From CAVQBJ01 sp963724405 (GTDB taxonomy: Bacteria > Actinomycetota > Thermoleophilia > Solirubrobacterales > Solirubrobacteraceae), in the NCBI GenBank assembly GCA_963724405.1, contig CAVRUQ010000003.1, positions 806,001-870,000 of the forward strand: a stretch of DNA of 64,000 nucleotides, in the 5' to 3' direction. The notes under the pieces were generated by a model. It worked only from the letters and a program-made list of their open reading frames with translations, did not search any database and was not told where the DNA came from. This document shows, one piece after another, positions 7,792 through 15,413 of the stretch (positions are counted from its first letter, which is position 1; each line of letters begins with the position of its first letter). Both the position numbers and the translations under genes were made by a program.

Positions 7792-10544
7792 GGCGCGATC
7801 TCCTCCACGGCGAGGCCCGCGGCCACGGCCACGCGCGACCTCGACACCGGTCCGGACACGGCGCCGGCGGGCATGTCGAGCTCACCGCGGTACACGGGGA
7901 GCCCGAGCTCGCGCTCGAGCGCGCCGGCGAAGCCGGGCACGTCGAGCACCGGACCGCTCAGCACGATGCCCTGGACCGCCTCGCCGCCCGCCTGGATGCG
8001 CTGGAAGTCGAGCGAGTTGCGAACCTCGCCGGCGATCTCGCGAACGCCGTCGCTGATCACCGTGTGGACGTCGTCGTCCGGGCCGGACTCGCGCGAGGGC
8101 TGCCGGTACGGATCCGGGCCCGGATAGGCCATACCGGCGGCGGGCTCGGGGGCCCCGCCCGCCGCGACGGCCGGCGACTGGGCCTCGAAGGTGTAGTCGT
8201 CGTCGAACGGAGGGGGCTCCTCGTAGTCATAGGCGGGGAGCTCGCGCGTGACCGCCTCGTCCGGGGCGTGCTCGGCGGGGACCGCCGCGTGCGGGTCCGG
8301 CTCGGCGCCGTGCTCATAGGAGTAGGAGGCGTCGGTCGCGTACGGACCATACCCCGCGTCGTCGCCCGCGGCGGGATGGGCCGGGTCGTCCGGATCGGCC
8401 GCCTCGCCGTGGAGCTGGACGTCCTCCTGGCCGTGGACCTCGCCGGCACCGGCCTCGGGGGCGTCGTCGTGCCCGGCGTCGGCCGCACCGGCGCCGAAGG
8501 TGTGGAACTGGACCTCGTCCTCGCCGGCCTCCGCCGCGTCGTCATGCCCGGCGTCGGCCGCGCCGTAGGTGTGGAACTGCACCTCCGGCTCACCGGCCTC
8601 AGGCGCGTCGTCGGGCCCGGCATCGGCCGCACCGGCGCCGAAGGTGTGGAACTGGACCTCGTCCTCGCCGGCCTCCGCCGCGTCGTCATGCCCGGCATCG
8701 GCCGCGCCGTAGGTGTGGAACTGAACCTCCGGCTCACCGGCCTCGGGCGCGTCCTCGGGCCCGGCATCGGCCGCACCGGCGCCGAAGGTGTGGAACTGGA
8801 CCTCGTCCTCGCCGGCCTCCGCCGCGTCGTCATGCCCGGCATCGGCCGCGCCGTAGGTGTGGAACTGAACCTCCGGCTCACCGGCCTCGGGCGCGCCCGC
8901 GCCGAACGTGTGGAACTGAACCTCATCCTCGCCGGCATCCGCGACCTCGTCAGGCCCGGCATCGGCCGCGCCCGGTACATCGGGGGCGTCGTCGTGGGGC
9001 GCGTGGTCCGGGTAGACCTGGGGCGCGTCTGGATCCGCGTCGCGGTCGGCATAGGCCTGCGGCGCATCGGCGTGCGGGTCGTGGTCGGCATACGCGTCCG
9101 GCGCGTCGCCATGCGGATCGTGGTCGGCGTAGCCCTGCGGCGCGTCGGCGTACGGTTCGTGCTCGGCGTAGCCCTCGTAGTCCTGCGTCTCGTCGGCGTA
9201 GTGCGCGTGCTCGTCGTACTCCTCGTAGCCCTCCGGCTCCACGGACGGAGCGGACCCGGCGGTGTCGTGCTGTCCGCCGTAGGCAAGGTGGCTGTCGTCG
9301 TCCTCGGGCAAGCCGACGCGGAAGAGCAGGTCGCGCGCTTCGTTGACCGGGATCTCGCGACGCGCCGCGAGGCTCTCGGCCATCGACTCCAGGCCACCGC
9401 CGAGCACACGCGTGAACTTGCAGGTGATGCCGTCGGCCACCGCCATGTTGGTGAGGCCGCCGACGCCGAGGTACACGAGGTTCGGGCCGCGCTCGCCGTC
9501 GCTGCGATACAGCGCACGGATCATCGCGAAGGCGGACAGGTCGACGCCGACCGGGCGCAGACCGGCGATCTGCAGCGCCTGGAGGAGTCGCTCGACCATG
9601 TCGCGCTGGGCGGCCACGAGCACGACCCGCTGGCGCTGGCCCTGGGGCGTGTCGACCAACCCGAGGGGCTGAAAGTCCAGGACCGCGTTGTTGAGCGGCA
9701 TCGGGACCTCTTCCTCGGCCTGGAAGCGAACCGCGGTGGCCAGGTCCTTTCGGTCCTCGATCGGCGGCAGGTCGATCGTGCGCAGGACCGTCCGCTGGTT
9801 TGCCAGTCCGACGCGGACCGTGCGACCGAGCCCGCTGCCGCGGAACAGCTCCGCCAGCGCCTCGCCGAGGGCCTGCGGGTCGAGGACCTCCCCGTCGCGC
9901 ACGACCTCCATGTCCAGCGGCGCCCCGACCGCGCGCACGACCTTCACCGAGCCGTTCGCGCTCGCCTGAGCGGCGACGATGTACCCGGGCTCGATGTCAA
10001 GGCCGACGACGTCGCGCTCGGGACGTCCTCGCGACATGGACCCGCCACCGCGGCCTCCGAGCCGCGGGAGGCTCAGCGATCGGGCGTTGAAGTTGGGCAT
10101 CGCGAGCCTCGGCAGACCCCGGCGCCGTGCGGCGGGGGGCGCGGAGGCGGCCACGGGCGCGGGAAGCTCGGAGACGGGCGGACCGGAGGGGGGCGGCATC
10201 TCGAGCGTTGCCGGTGCCGCGGTCGTCGACTCGTCGGCGAGCGGGGCGCTCGGCTCGTCCGCCTTGGCCGAGCGGCCACGCTTGGGCAGACTCAGCTTCG
10301 GATTGGGGATCCGGAAGCCCTTGGTGGACTTCGACGTCGTCTTCTCCGCCACCGGGGCGCTCGGCTCGTCCGCCTTGGCCGAGCGGCCACGCTTGGGCAG
10401 ACTCAGCTTCGGATTGGGGATCCGGAAGCCCTTGGTGGACTTCGACGTCGTCTTCTCCGCCACGGGGGCGCTCGGCTCGTCCGCCTTGGTCGAGCGTCCA
10501 CGCTTGGGAAGCGTCAGCTTGGGATTGGGAATCCGGGGAGCCAT
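7788..10544 (-). CDS. pilM: PilM, actin-like type IV pilus protein with N-terminal repeats and a ~400-residue acidic repeat insertion
   Basis: The conserved PilM core starts near residue 175 (DVVGLDIEPGYIVAAQ) and continues through PIEDRKDLATAVRFQAEEEVP, GVDLSAFAMIRAL and the GGG nucleotide loop, then resumes with ISDGVREIAGEVRNSLDF and GIVLSGPVLDVPGF to the C terminus. PilM binds PilN and links it to the cytoplasmic motor. Two additions make it 918 residues instead of about 350. Residues 4-105 hold three basic 37-residue repeats (IPNPKLSLPKRGRS). Residues about 415-822 are acidic and Tyr/His/Asp-rich with three 48-residue units (EVQFHTFGAGAADAG...EVQFHTYGAADAG). The insertion lies inside the actin fold. 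No frameshift is needed. Confidence 0.9.
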   Translation of the reverse strand: MAPRIPNPKLTLPKRGRSTKADEPSAPVAEKTTSKSTKGFRIPNPKLSLPKRGRSAKADEPSAPVAEKTTSKSTKGFRIPNPKLSLPKRGRSAKADEPSAPLADESTTAAPATLEMPPPSGPPVSELPAPVAASAPPAARRRGLPRLAMPNFNARSLSLPRLGGRGGGSMSRGRPERDVVGLDIEPGYIVAAQASANGSVKVVRAVGAPLDMEVVRDGEVLDPQALGEALAELFRGSGLGRTVRVGLANQRTVLRTIDLPPIEDRKDLATAVRFQAEEEVPMPLNNAVLDFQPLGLVDTPQGQRQRVVLVAAQRDMVERLLQALQIAGLRPVGVDLSAFAMIRALYRSDGERGPNLVYLGVGGLTNMAVADGITCKFTRVLGGGLESMAESLAARREIPVNEARDLLFRVGLPEDDDSHLAYGGQHDTAGSAPSVEPEGYEEYDEHAHYADETQDYEGYAEHEPYADAPQGYADHDPHGDAPDAYADHDPHADAPQAYADRDADPDAPQVYPDHAPHDDAPDVPGAADAGPDEVADAGEDEVQFHTFGAGAPEAGEPEVQFHTYGAADAGHDDAAEAGEDEVQFHTFGAGAADAGPEDAPEAGEPEVQFHTYGAADAGHDDAAEAGEDEVQFHTFGAGAADAGPDDAPEAGEPEVQFHTYGAADAGHDDAAEAGEDEVQFHTFGAGAADAGHDDAPEAGAGEVHGQEDVQLHGEAADPDDPAHPAAGDDAGYGPYATDASYSYEHGAEPDPHAAVPAEHAPDEAVTRELPAYDYEEPPPFDDDYTFEAQSPAVAAGGAPEPAAGMAYPGPDPYRQPSRESGPDDDVHTVISDGVREIAGEVRNSLDFQRIQAGGEAVQGIVLSGPVLDVPGFAGALERELGLPVYRGELDMPAGAVSGPVSRSRVAVAAGLAVEEIAP
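8497..8929 (-). repeat. Three 144-bp in-frame tandem repeats inside pilM
   Basis: The motif AAGGTGTGGAACTGGACCTC recurs at 8497, 8641 and 8785 with exact 144-base spacing, and a diverged fourth copy begins at 8905. Each unit encodes 48 residues. Copies are nearly identical at DNA level, including silent positions, so the array expanded recently. The 48-residue period keeps the frame, allowing copy number to vary without breaking pilM. Confidence 0.9.
10281..10523 (-). repeat. Three 111-bp in-frame tandem repeats at the 5' end of pilM
   Basis: The block starting CTTGGGCAGACTCAGCTTCG occurs at 10281 and 10392, with a diverged copy at 10503, spaced exactly 111 bases. It encodes the 37-residue unit IPNPKLSLPKRGRSAKADE... 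The first two copies are almost identical over their whole length, pointing to recent duplication. Confidence 0.88.
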
Positions 10545-10642
10545 GGTGAGTGTGCCGGACGGCGCCGGTCAGGCGCGGGGACTCCGACAGAAGGGGGAAT
10601 CGACGGATAGCCGTGGGGCCCGCAGCCCCCGCGGCACTGAAT

Positions 10643-10656
10643 TGGACATATGTCCA
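10643..10656. promoter_or_regulatory. 14-bp perfect palindrome in the pilD-pilM intergenic region
   Basis: TGGACATATGTCCA is a perfect 14-base inverted repeat about 100 bases upstream of the pilM start. It is the most AT-rich spot of the 199-base gap between the prepilin peptidase and pilM, which otherwise shows nothing recognisable. A half-site-like GGAGACATTCGTCC follows directly. A regulator binding site controlling pilM-pilN-pilO is inferred; the regulator is unknown. Confidence 0.45.
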
Positions 10657-10743
10657 GGAGACATTCGTCCACGCCTGGCCGATCGGCCGCCCGAGCGCAG
10701 TCCCGCGGCCGCTCGACGAGGAACGCGCAGCCCTGGGGGCGCG

Positions 10744-11508
10744 CTAGTGGACGAAGTGCTGCACATACGCATGCACGAGCGTCGTACCGGCGAACAGCGC
10801 CACGACACCCCCGAAGGCGAGGAACGGTCCGAACGGCACCGCCGTGCGCCGGCCCTCGGCCCTCCCCTTGCGCGCGATCACGACGACGCCGGCGACCACG
10901 CCGCTGACGAGCGCGATGAGCATGGCGGGCGCGACCGAGGCTCCGAGATACAGCCCCATCATGCCGGCCAGCTTCACGTCGCCCATGCCCATGCCGCGCG
11001 GATAGGCGAGCGCGGCCAGGAGCAGGAAGCCACCGGCCGCCGCCCCGGCGATCAGCCGGCCGGGCTCGCCGGACGGATCGAGCGCCGTGCCGAGCACGAT
11101 CGCGAGCAAGGCCCCGGGGCCGGTGAGGACGTTCGGGATGATCTTGTAGTCGAGATCGATGAGCGCACACGGCACGAGCAGCAGCACGAGGGCGCTGCCG
11201 AGCGCGATGTCCACCGCGGTGTCCTGGCTGAGGACCACCCCGACGAGCAGCAGCGCCGTGCCCGCCTCGACGAGCGGATAGCGCGGAGAGATCGCCGTCT
11301 TGCAGCTGCGGCAGCGGCCGCGCAGCAGCAGCCAGGAGAGGATCGGCACGTTGTCGAACGCGCGCACCGGCGTTCCACACGACGGACAGCGCGAGCGTGG
11401 GGCGACGAGCGACTCGTGCCGCGGCAGGCGGTAGGCGACGACGTTCAGGAACGAGCCGAACGTCGCGCCGAGCAGGCCCGCGGCGGCGATCGCCATCGAC
11501 GGGGGCAT
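10744..11508 (-). CDS. pilD: Type IV prepilin leader peptidase / N-methyltransferase
   Basis: Cleaves the prepilin leader after Gly and methylates the new N terminus. The 254-residue polytopic membrane protein has the N-terminal GSFLNVVAYRLPR motif, a zinc-binding four-cysteine loop (RCPSCGTPV ... GRCRSCKTAIS), and both catalytic aspartates of this aspartyl protease family in IDLDYKIIPN and GMGMGDVKL. About eight hydrophobic segments are visible. It stands between the pilin genes and pilM. An in-frame ATG four codons later is an alternative start. Confidence 0.95.
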   Translation of the reverse strand: MPPSMAIAAAGLLGATFGSFLNVVAYRLPRHESLVAPRSRCPSCGTPVRAFDNVPILSWLLLRGRCRSCKTAISPRYPLVEAGTALLLVGVVLSQDTAVDIALGSALVLLLVPCALIDLDYKIIPNVLTGPGALLAIVLGTALDPSGEPGRLIAGAAAGGFLLLAALAYPRGMGMGDVKLAGMMGLYLGASVAPAMLIALVSGVVAGVVVIARKGRAEGRRTAVPFGPFLAFGGVVALFAGTTLVHAYVQHFVH

Positions 11509-11556
11509 CTCAGGCCTCCCTGTGGTCGCGTGGAACGGGACGGCTCATCGGTGCTC

Positions 11557-12060
11557 CTACCAGGTCCCGCTGCCGGCCGCCGCGGTGCCATTCGCACATC
11601 CGCTGCCGGTCGGGGCCGCGCCCGCGGCGAGGGAGCAGGTCCGCAGCGCCGTCCCGCCGCTGTAGCTGATCGTGTACTGGTCGCCGCTCGTGGCGGCGGT
11701 GACCACCGTGTAGCTGCTCGGAGTGTTGGTGCCGGCCGCCGACACGAGACAGGCATTCGAGGATGGGCAATTCGGAAGCGTGGCCTCGTAGCCCTGCAGC
11801 ACGGTCACCGAGAGCCCCGAGTAGTCGTCGCGGTGGTCGGTGCCGTACGTCGCGGCCGTCGTCTGCGCGGTGCGCGCGAGCTCCTTCGCCGACACGTCGT
11901 TGGCCTTGCCCTTCTGGCTGACGAACGACGGGATCGCGATCGCGGCGAGGATGCCGATCAGGACGATGACGACGAGCAGCTCGAGGAGACTGAAGCCGGC
12001 TTCGGCGGCCATTCGGAACCAGTCGTCGGGGGCGCCGGGGAATGAGAGTTGTCCGTCCAT
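11557..12060 (-). CDS. Type IV pilin-like protein (third of three)
   Basis: The class III signal AAEAG|FSLLELLVVIVLIGILAAIAIPSF shows the Gly cleavage site, the Glu at mature position 5 and the hydrophobic N-terminal helix. After the helix come KANDVSAKELARTAQTT, a variable globular part and a C-terminal cysteine pair (RTCSLAAG ... GCANG) ending in GTW, shared with its two upstream paralogues. From ATG 12060 the leader would have 22 residues; ATG 12012 would give six. It is the most diverged of the three, with two extra Cys (NCPSSNACL). Likely a minor pilin. Confidence 0.87.
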   Translation of the reverse strand: MDGQLSFPGAPDDWFRMAAEAGFSLLELLVVIVLIGILAAIAIPSFVSQKGKANDVSAKELARTAQTTAATYGTDHRDDYSGLSVTVLQGYEATLPNCPSSNACLVSAAGTNTPSSYTVVTAATSGDQYTISYSGGTALRTCSLAAGAAPTGSGCANGTAAAGSGTW

Positions 12061-12200
12061 CGGTGACTCGCACGAACCCGCCCTGCGGCGACTGTGCTGA
12101 TGTGTCGATCATCGGTCCGCGCCGACGCCGCCTTGAGCGGCGGGCGACGCGCGCAAGCTGACACGCACGTCGCCACACCGATTGAGCCCGACGGGACGGC

Positions 12201-12656
12201 CTACCAGGTGCCGCTGGGGCAACCGGTCTGTTGCTGTGAGATACCGCTGCCGCGCGAGCACGTGCGGCTGATCGCGCCCACGGTGTTCGTGATCGTGAAC
12301 AGGTCACCCGTGGGTGCCTCGGCCACGACCGTGTAGGTGTTGCCGGTTCCGGAGGCGCTCGTGATCCACGCATTGCTGCCGCCCACGGAACCGCTCGTCG
12401 ATATGTTCGGCTCGTAGGTCTTCAGCACGGTGGGCGTCACCGATGCGTAGCTCCCGCCGTTATCGGTGGCGACCGTCTCGGCCGTCGTCTGACCCGTGCG
12501 CGCGAGCTCCTTCGCGCCGGCGTCGTTGGCCTTGTTCTTCTGGCCGATGAACGACGGGATCGCGATCGCGGCCAGCACGCCGATGATGAGGATGACGACG
12601 AGCAGCTCGATCAGGGTGAAGCCACGCTCATCGGCCAGGGGGCCGGCGGCGCGCAT
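12201..12656 (-). CDS. Type IV pilin (second of three)
   Basis: A 151-residue prepilin: leader MRAAGPLADERG, cleavage before FTLIELLVVILIIGVLAAIAIPSF, Glu5 present, then QKNKANDAGAKELARTGQTTAETVATD, closely matching the first pilin. The globular region ends in a Cys loop (RTCSRGSG ... TGCPSGTW), the expected pilin disulfide region. The start is ATG 12656 with GGTGAG about 10 bases upstream; the frame is open further upstream but does not encode pilin-like sequence. It probably forms filaments with, or replaces, the first pilin. Confidence 0.92.
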   Translation of the reverse strand: MRAAGPLADERGFTLIELLVVILIIGVLAAIAIPSFIGQKNKANDAGAKELARTGQTTAETVATDNGGSYASVTPTVLKTYEPNISTSGSVGGSNAWITSASGTGNTYTVVAEAPTGDLFTITNTVGAISRTCSRGSGISQQQTGCPSGTW

Positions 12657-12834
12657 TTTGTGTTGTCTCACCGGATTCACTCTCCACGTTTCCCCACACA
12701 CGACCTGTGCATCGGTCACCGCGTGGGTTTCTTTAAGCGATCCAGACCAATTCCCCCAAAGGACCATCTCGTCCGTCCGCGGCGGAGGCCGGATGGCAGC
12801 CGCCGCGCGACAGGCGAACGGTCCCCGGACGACA

Positions 12835-12860
12835 GCGAGGCGGCCCGGGGGCCGCCTCGC
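12835..12860. terminator. GC-rich hairpin after the first pilin gene
   Basis: GCGAGGCGGCC and GGCCGCCTCGC form an 11-bp perfect stem around a four-base CGGG loop, 41 bases past the first pilin stop. There is no T run, as is common in high-GC actinobacteria. It could end or attenuate transcription so that the first pilin is made in excess over downstream genes. Confidence 0.55.
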
Positions 12861-12900
12861 CGCAGGTCTCGAACTGAGCGCGGTGCGCTCGCGAGGGCTG

Positions 12901-13362
12901 CTACCAGGTACCGGCCGGGCAGCCGCTCTGCTGGGCCGTCACGCCGCTGCCGCGCGAGCAGGTGCGGGCGATCGTGCCGGAGGTGTTCGTGATCGTGTAG
13001 AGATCGCCGTTGGTCGACTCGGCCACAACCGTGTAGGTGCTGGCCGTGCCGGACGCGCTCGAGAGCCACGCGTTGCTACCGCCGACCGAACCGGTCGTCG
13101 GGATGCTCGGCTCGTATTGGTTGAGCACCGTCGGCGTCACCGTCGAGTAGCTGCCGTTGTTGTCGGTGGCGACCGTCTCAGCCGTCGTCTGGCCGGTGCG
13201 GGCGAGCTCCTTCGCCGAGGCGTCGTTCGCCTTGTTCTTCTGACCGATGAACGAGGGAATGGCGATCGCGGCGAGGATGCCGATGATCAGGATGACGACC
13301 AGGAGCTCGATCAGGGTGAAGCCACCCTCGTCGTTGGCCCGCTGGCGCAGTCGATTCAGCAT
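12901..13362 (-). CDS. Type IV pilin, riboswitch-controlled (first of three, probable major pilin)
   Basis: A 153-residue prepilin. Leader MLNRLRQRANDEGG is cut before FTLIELLVVILIIGILAAIAIPSF, with Glu5 and the usual long hydrophobic helix; then KANDASAKELARTGQTTAETVATDNNGSYSTVTPTVLNQYEPSIP and a Cys-bounded C-terminal loop (RTCSRGSG ... SGCPAGTW). A perfect AGGAGG lies six bases before the ATG, the strongest ribosome site of the cluster, and a c-di-GMP riboswitch precedes it. A stable hairpin follows the gene. These facts make it the likely major pilin. Confidence 0.95.
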   Translation of the reverse strand: MLNRLRQRANDEGGFTLIELLVVILIIGILAAIAIPSFIGQKNKANDASAKELARTGQTTAETVATDNNGSYSTVTPTVLNQYEPSIPTTGSVGGSNAWLSSASGTASTYTVVAESTNGDLYTITNTSGTIARTCSRGSGVTAQQSGCPAGTW

Positions 13363-13365
13363 TGA

Positions 13366-13380
13366 ATTCCTCCTAGGAAT
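13366..13380 (-). promoter_or_regulatory. Ribosome binding site within a small inverted repeat
   Basis: On the minus strand ATTCC and GGAAT flank TAGGA, so the AGGAGG Shine-Dalgarno (13369-13374) is partly in the loop and partly in the 3' arm of a five-base-pair hairpin. This could let the upstream riboswitch control ribosome access. The hairpin is short and its effect is an inference. Confidence 0.4.
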
Positions 13381-13413
13381 CCGTTGGTTGGGTGCGCCAG
13401 CCCCTTTGTCTCC

Positions 13414-13530
13414 GTCGCCCTTCGTGGCAACCCGGCCTCCTTGGCGACACACGGCGTGCGTGTGACTCCGAGGACCGTAGGCTTTGCGTCACACCCTCAC
13501 GGATGTTTTGCCCCGACACTCCGGCGACTG
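13414..13530 (-). ncRNA. Cyclic di-GMP-I (GEMM) riboswitch in the pilin leader
   Basis: On the minus strand the leader has the GEMM-I core in order: GGGGCAAA, then stem ACATCC/GGGTGT closed by a GTGA (GNRA) tetraloop, then the invariant GACGCAAAGCC, a P3 arm, and GGCCGGGTTGCC at the 3' side. GTCGCC (13528-13523) and GGCGAC (13419-13414) can close an outer stem. The GNRA loop and the CAAAGCC junction are the parts that dock and bind c-di-GMP in known members. It ends about 50 bases before the pilin start. GEMM riboswitches in front of pilin genes are known from other bacteria. Whether it is an on or off switch cannot be told. Confidence 0.9.
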
Positions 13531-13775
13531 GCGTTTTCTTGCAAGAGCGGAATCGTCATGAGGGCGGTCACGCTGTAGCGCAGCCCGGCGGCGTTGGACA
13601 TTTGATCAAGGCCGCGCCGGCCAGCGTCCGCCTTGCGTCCACTGCCGGCCCGGCGTTCCGGGATCGGGGCCCAGCGCGACGCGGACGCCGAGCGCAGCCC
13701 GCGCCGCCACGCCCGTGTCGGCGGAGCCCACGTTCGACTCAAGTCGCCGGGTTGGCGGGCCGACCACTTCGCTAC

Positions 13776-15035
13776 ATGCACCCATCCGTGCCCATGCCGG
13801 ACCGCGCGCGGATCGCCGACCGCGTGCTGGCGGCGATCGCGGTCGCCGGCGCCGTCGTGATCGCGCTGCGCGCGCCGTGGCCCTGGGACTACCCGAGGGA
13901 CGCGGGTCCGGCCCTCACCGCGATCGCGCACGGCAACCTCGCCGGCTTCTTCGCCCAGCAGCCGGCGATGGGCGCGCTCTCGCTGTACCTGCGGGCGCCG
14001 TTCGTCGCGGCCGCGCAGAACTGGGGCAGCGGCTCGTACATGGCGCTGTATCGCTGGGGCGCGATCCCGTGCGTCACCTCGGTCGCGCTCGCGGGTCTGT
14101 GGCTCGGCCGGTTCGCCCGCCGGCACGGCTCGGGGCGACTCGGCGAGGTCGCCATCGTCGCCATCTGCCTGCTCAATCCGCTCGTGCACGACGCGCTCCA
14201 GGAGGGCCATCCCGAGGACCTGCTCACCGGGAGCCTCGCGATCGGCGCGCTGCTCGCCGCCGCGGATGGCCGCGCGGTGCGCACCGCCGTCCTGGCCGGG
14301 TGCGCGATCGCGAGCAAGCAATGGGCGCTCGTGCTCCTCGTGCCGGCCGTTCTCATCCTGCCGCGGGCCCACGTGCGCACGGTCGTCCTCGCCCTGTCCG
14401 TCGCGGGCGGACTGACGCTGCCCATGGTCCTCGGCGACCCCGGGGCATTTCGCCACGCCCTGATCTTCATCACCACACCGCAGTCACACATGACGGTCTT
14501 CAACTGGCTGTTCCCGTTCTCCCCGGACGCGTTCGTGCGCGTGACAGACGTCAACGGCGCCACCCGCGTGTTCACGGGCGCAAGGGTCCTCGGGATCGAG
14601 AACCTGCTGTCGCACCCGCTCATCATCGGGCTCGGCGTGGCGGTCCCGCTCGGCGTGTGGTGGCGGCAGGGACGCCGAACCGCGGCCCGCGAGATGTTCG
14701 CCGTCGCGGGGCTCGTGCTCCTGCTGCGGTGCGTGCTCGACCCCGAATCGGCACCGTACTACCACCTGTCGATCCTGTTCGTCCTCCTCGGACTGGACGC
14801 GCTCGCCGGGCGGCGCTTCCCGACGGCCGGGCTCGTTGGCTCGATCGTCGCCTACCTCGTGTTCGTGCGCTTCTCCGCCTACCTCGACAACCCCGCCTTC
14901 AACCTCGTGTACATCGTCGCGACCGGCACCGCCGCGGCGCTGCTCGTGCGCGAGCTGCGCCTGGCGACCCGTCCCGCGGCGACGGTCGACGCACCGTCCG
15001 AGCGCGCCGCGGCCGAGCTCGCGTCGTACGCGTAG
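13776..15035 (+). CDS. Polytopic membrane protein, probable glycosyltransferase of the GT-C fold
   Basis: About 419 residues with some nine to ten hydrophobic segments. The first loop contains PRDAGPALTAIAHGNLAGFF, with an acidic residue where GT-C enzymes keep their catalytic Asp, and a later EGHPEDLL motif. This resembles lipid-phosphate-sugar-dependent mannosyltransferases (GT87-like), but the family call is by pattern only. I start at ATG 13776; ATG 13794 is also possible. It lies 245 bases from the riboswitch on the opposite strand; that spacer holds only the divergent promoters, which I cannot place precisely. The function could be envelope glycan or pilin glycosylation. Confidence 0.72.
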   Translation: MHPSVPMPDRARIADRVLAAIAVAGAVVIALRAPWPWDYPRDAGPALTAIAHGNLAGFFAQQPAMGALSLYLRAPFVAAAQNWGSGSYMALYRWGAIPCVTSVALAGLWLGRFARRHGSGRLGEVAIVAICLLNPLVHDALQEGHPEDLLTGSLAIGALLAAADGRAVRTAVLAGCAIASKQWALVLLVPAVLILPRAHVRTVVLALSVAGGLTLPMVLGDPGAFRHALIFITTPQSHMTVFNWLFPFSPDAFVRVTDVNGATRVFTGARVLGIENLLSHPLIIGLGVAVPLGVWWRQGRRTAAREMFAVAGLVLLLRCVLDPESAPYYHLSILFVLLGLDALAGRRFPTAGLVGSIVAYLVFVRFSAYLDNPAFNLVYIVATGTAAALLVRELRLATRPAATVDAPSERAAAELASYA

Positions 15036-15065
15036 GCGCCGGCGAGCAGCCGGCGCGAGCCGCTC

Positions 15066-15314
15066 CTACGAGCTCGGCGAACCCGTCGCGGATGGCTCGC
15101 CGGCGGCCGGAGCGGCGTCGCCGGAGTCGGGCCGCCAGCGCGCCTGCGCGTCGACACCCGCGTGGCGAACGCCGGTCCCCTCGCACCACGGACACGGCAC
15201 CGACGACGAATCGTCCCCGAGGAAGGAGAGCACCGCGCCCGTCCCGCGACACGGCAGGCAGGTCGCCCCCGCGGCGGATTCTGGGCCCTGCTCGGACTCC
15301 TGGGCGTCGGCCAC
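15066..15314 (-). CDS. Small DnaJ-type zinc-finger protein
   Basis: An 82-residue protein with two CxxCxGTG motifs, CLPCRGTG (residues 19-26) and CPWCEGTG (41-48), the repeat that binds zinc in the central domain of DnaJ. No J domain is present. The rest is acidic and low in complexity. Stand-alone proteins of this kind occur in actinobacteria, function unknown. It sits between two glycosyltransferase genes on the opposite strand, with its 5' end very close to the start of the GT39-like gene. Confidence 0.7.
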   Translation of the reverse strand: MADAQESEQGPESAAGATCLPCRGTGAVLSFLGDDSSSVPCPWCEGTGVRHAGVDAQARWRPDSGDAAPAAGEPSATGSPSS

Positions 15315-15413
15315 GACGCGCGAGATTACCGGGACCGGCGCCGCGGCGCGCGATAATCAGTGGCCGCGAGCGGGTCGCGCCTGCCCCGGCCGCCGCTGCG
15401 CGAGCACCTCCGG

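Noticed and set aside
8497..8929. CRISPR-like spaced repeats
   Set aside because: Repeats are 144-base in-frame coding units with similar inter-repeat sequence, not short repeats with unique spacers, and no cas genes are present.
8064..10610. Long open frame on the plus strand opposite pilM (over 800 codons)
   Set aside because: It is antisense to a clear PilM core and its repeats. The codon bias of GC-rich coding DNA creates such frames; the product is Arg/Val/Gly-rich without recognisable motifs.
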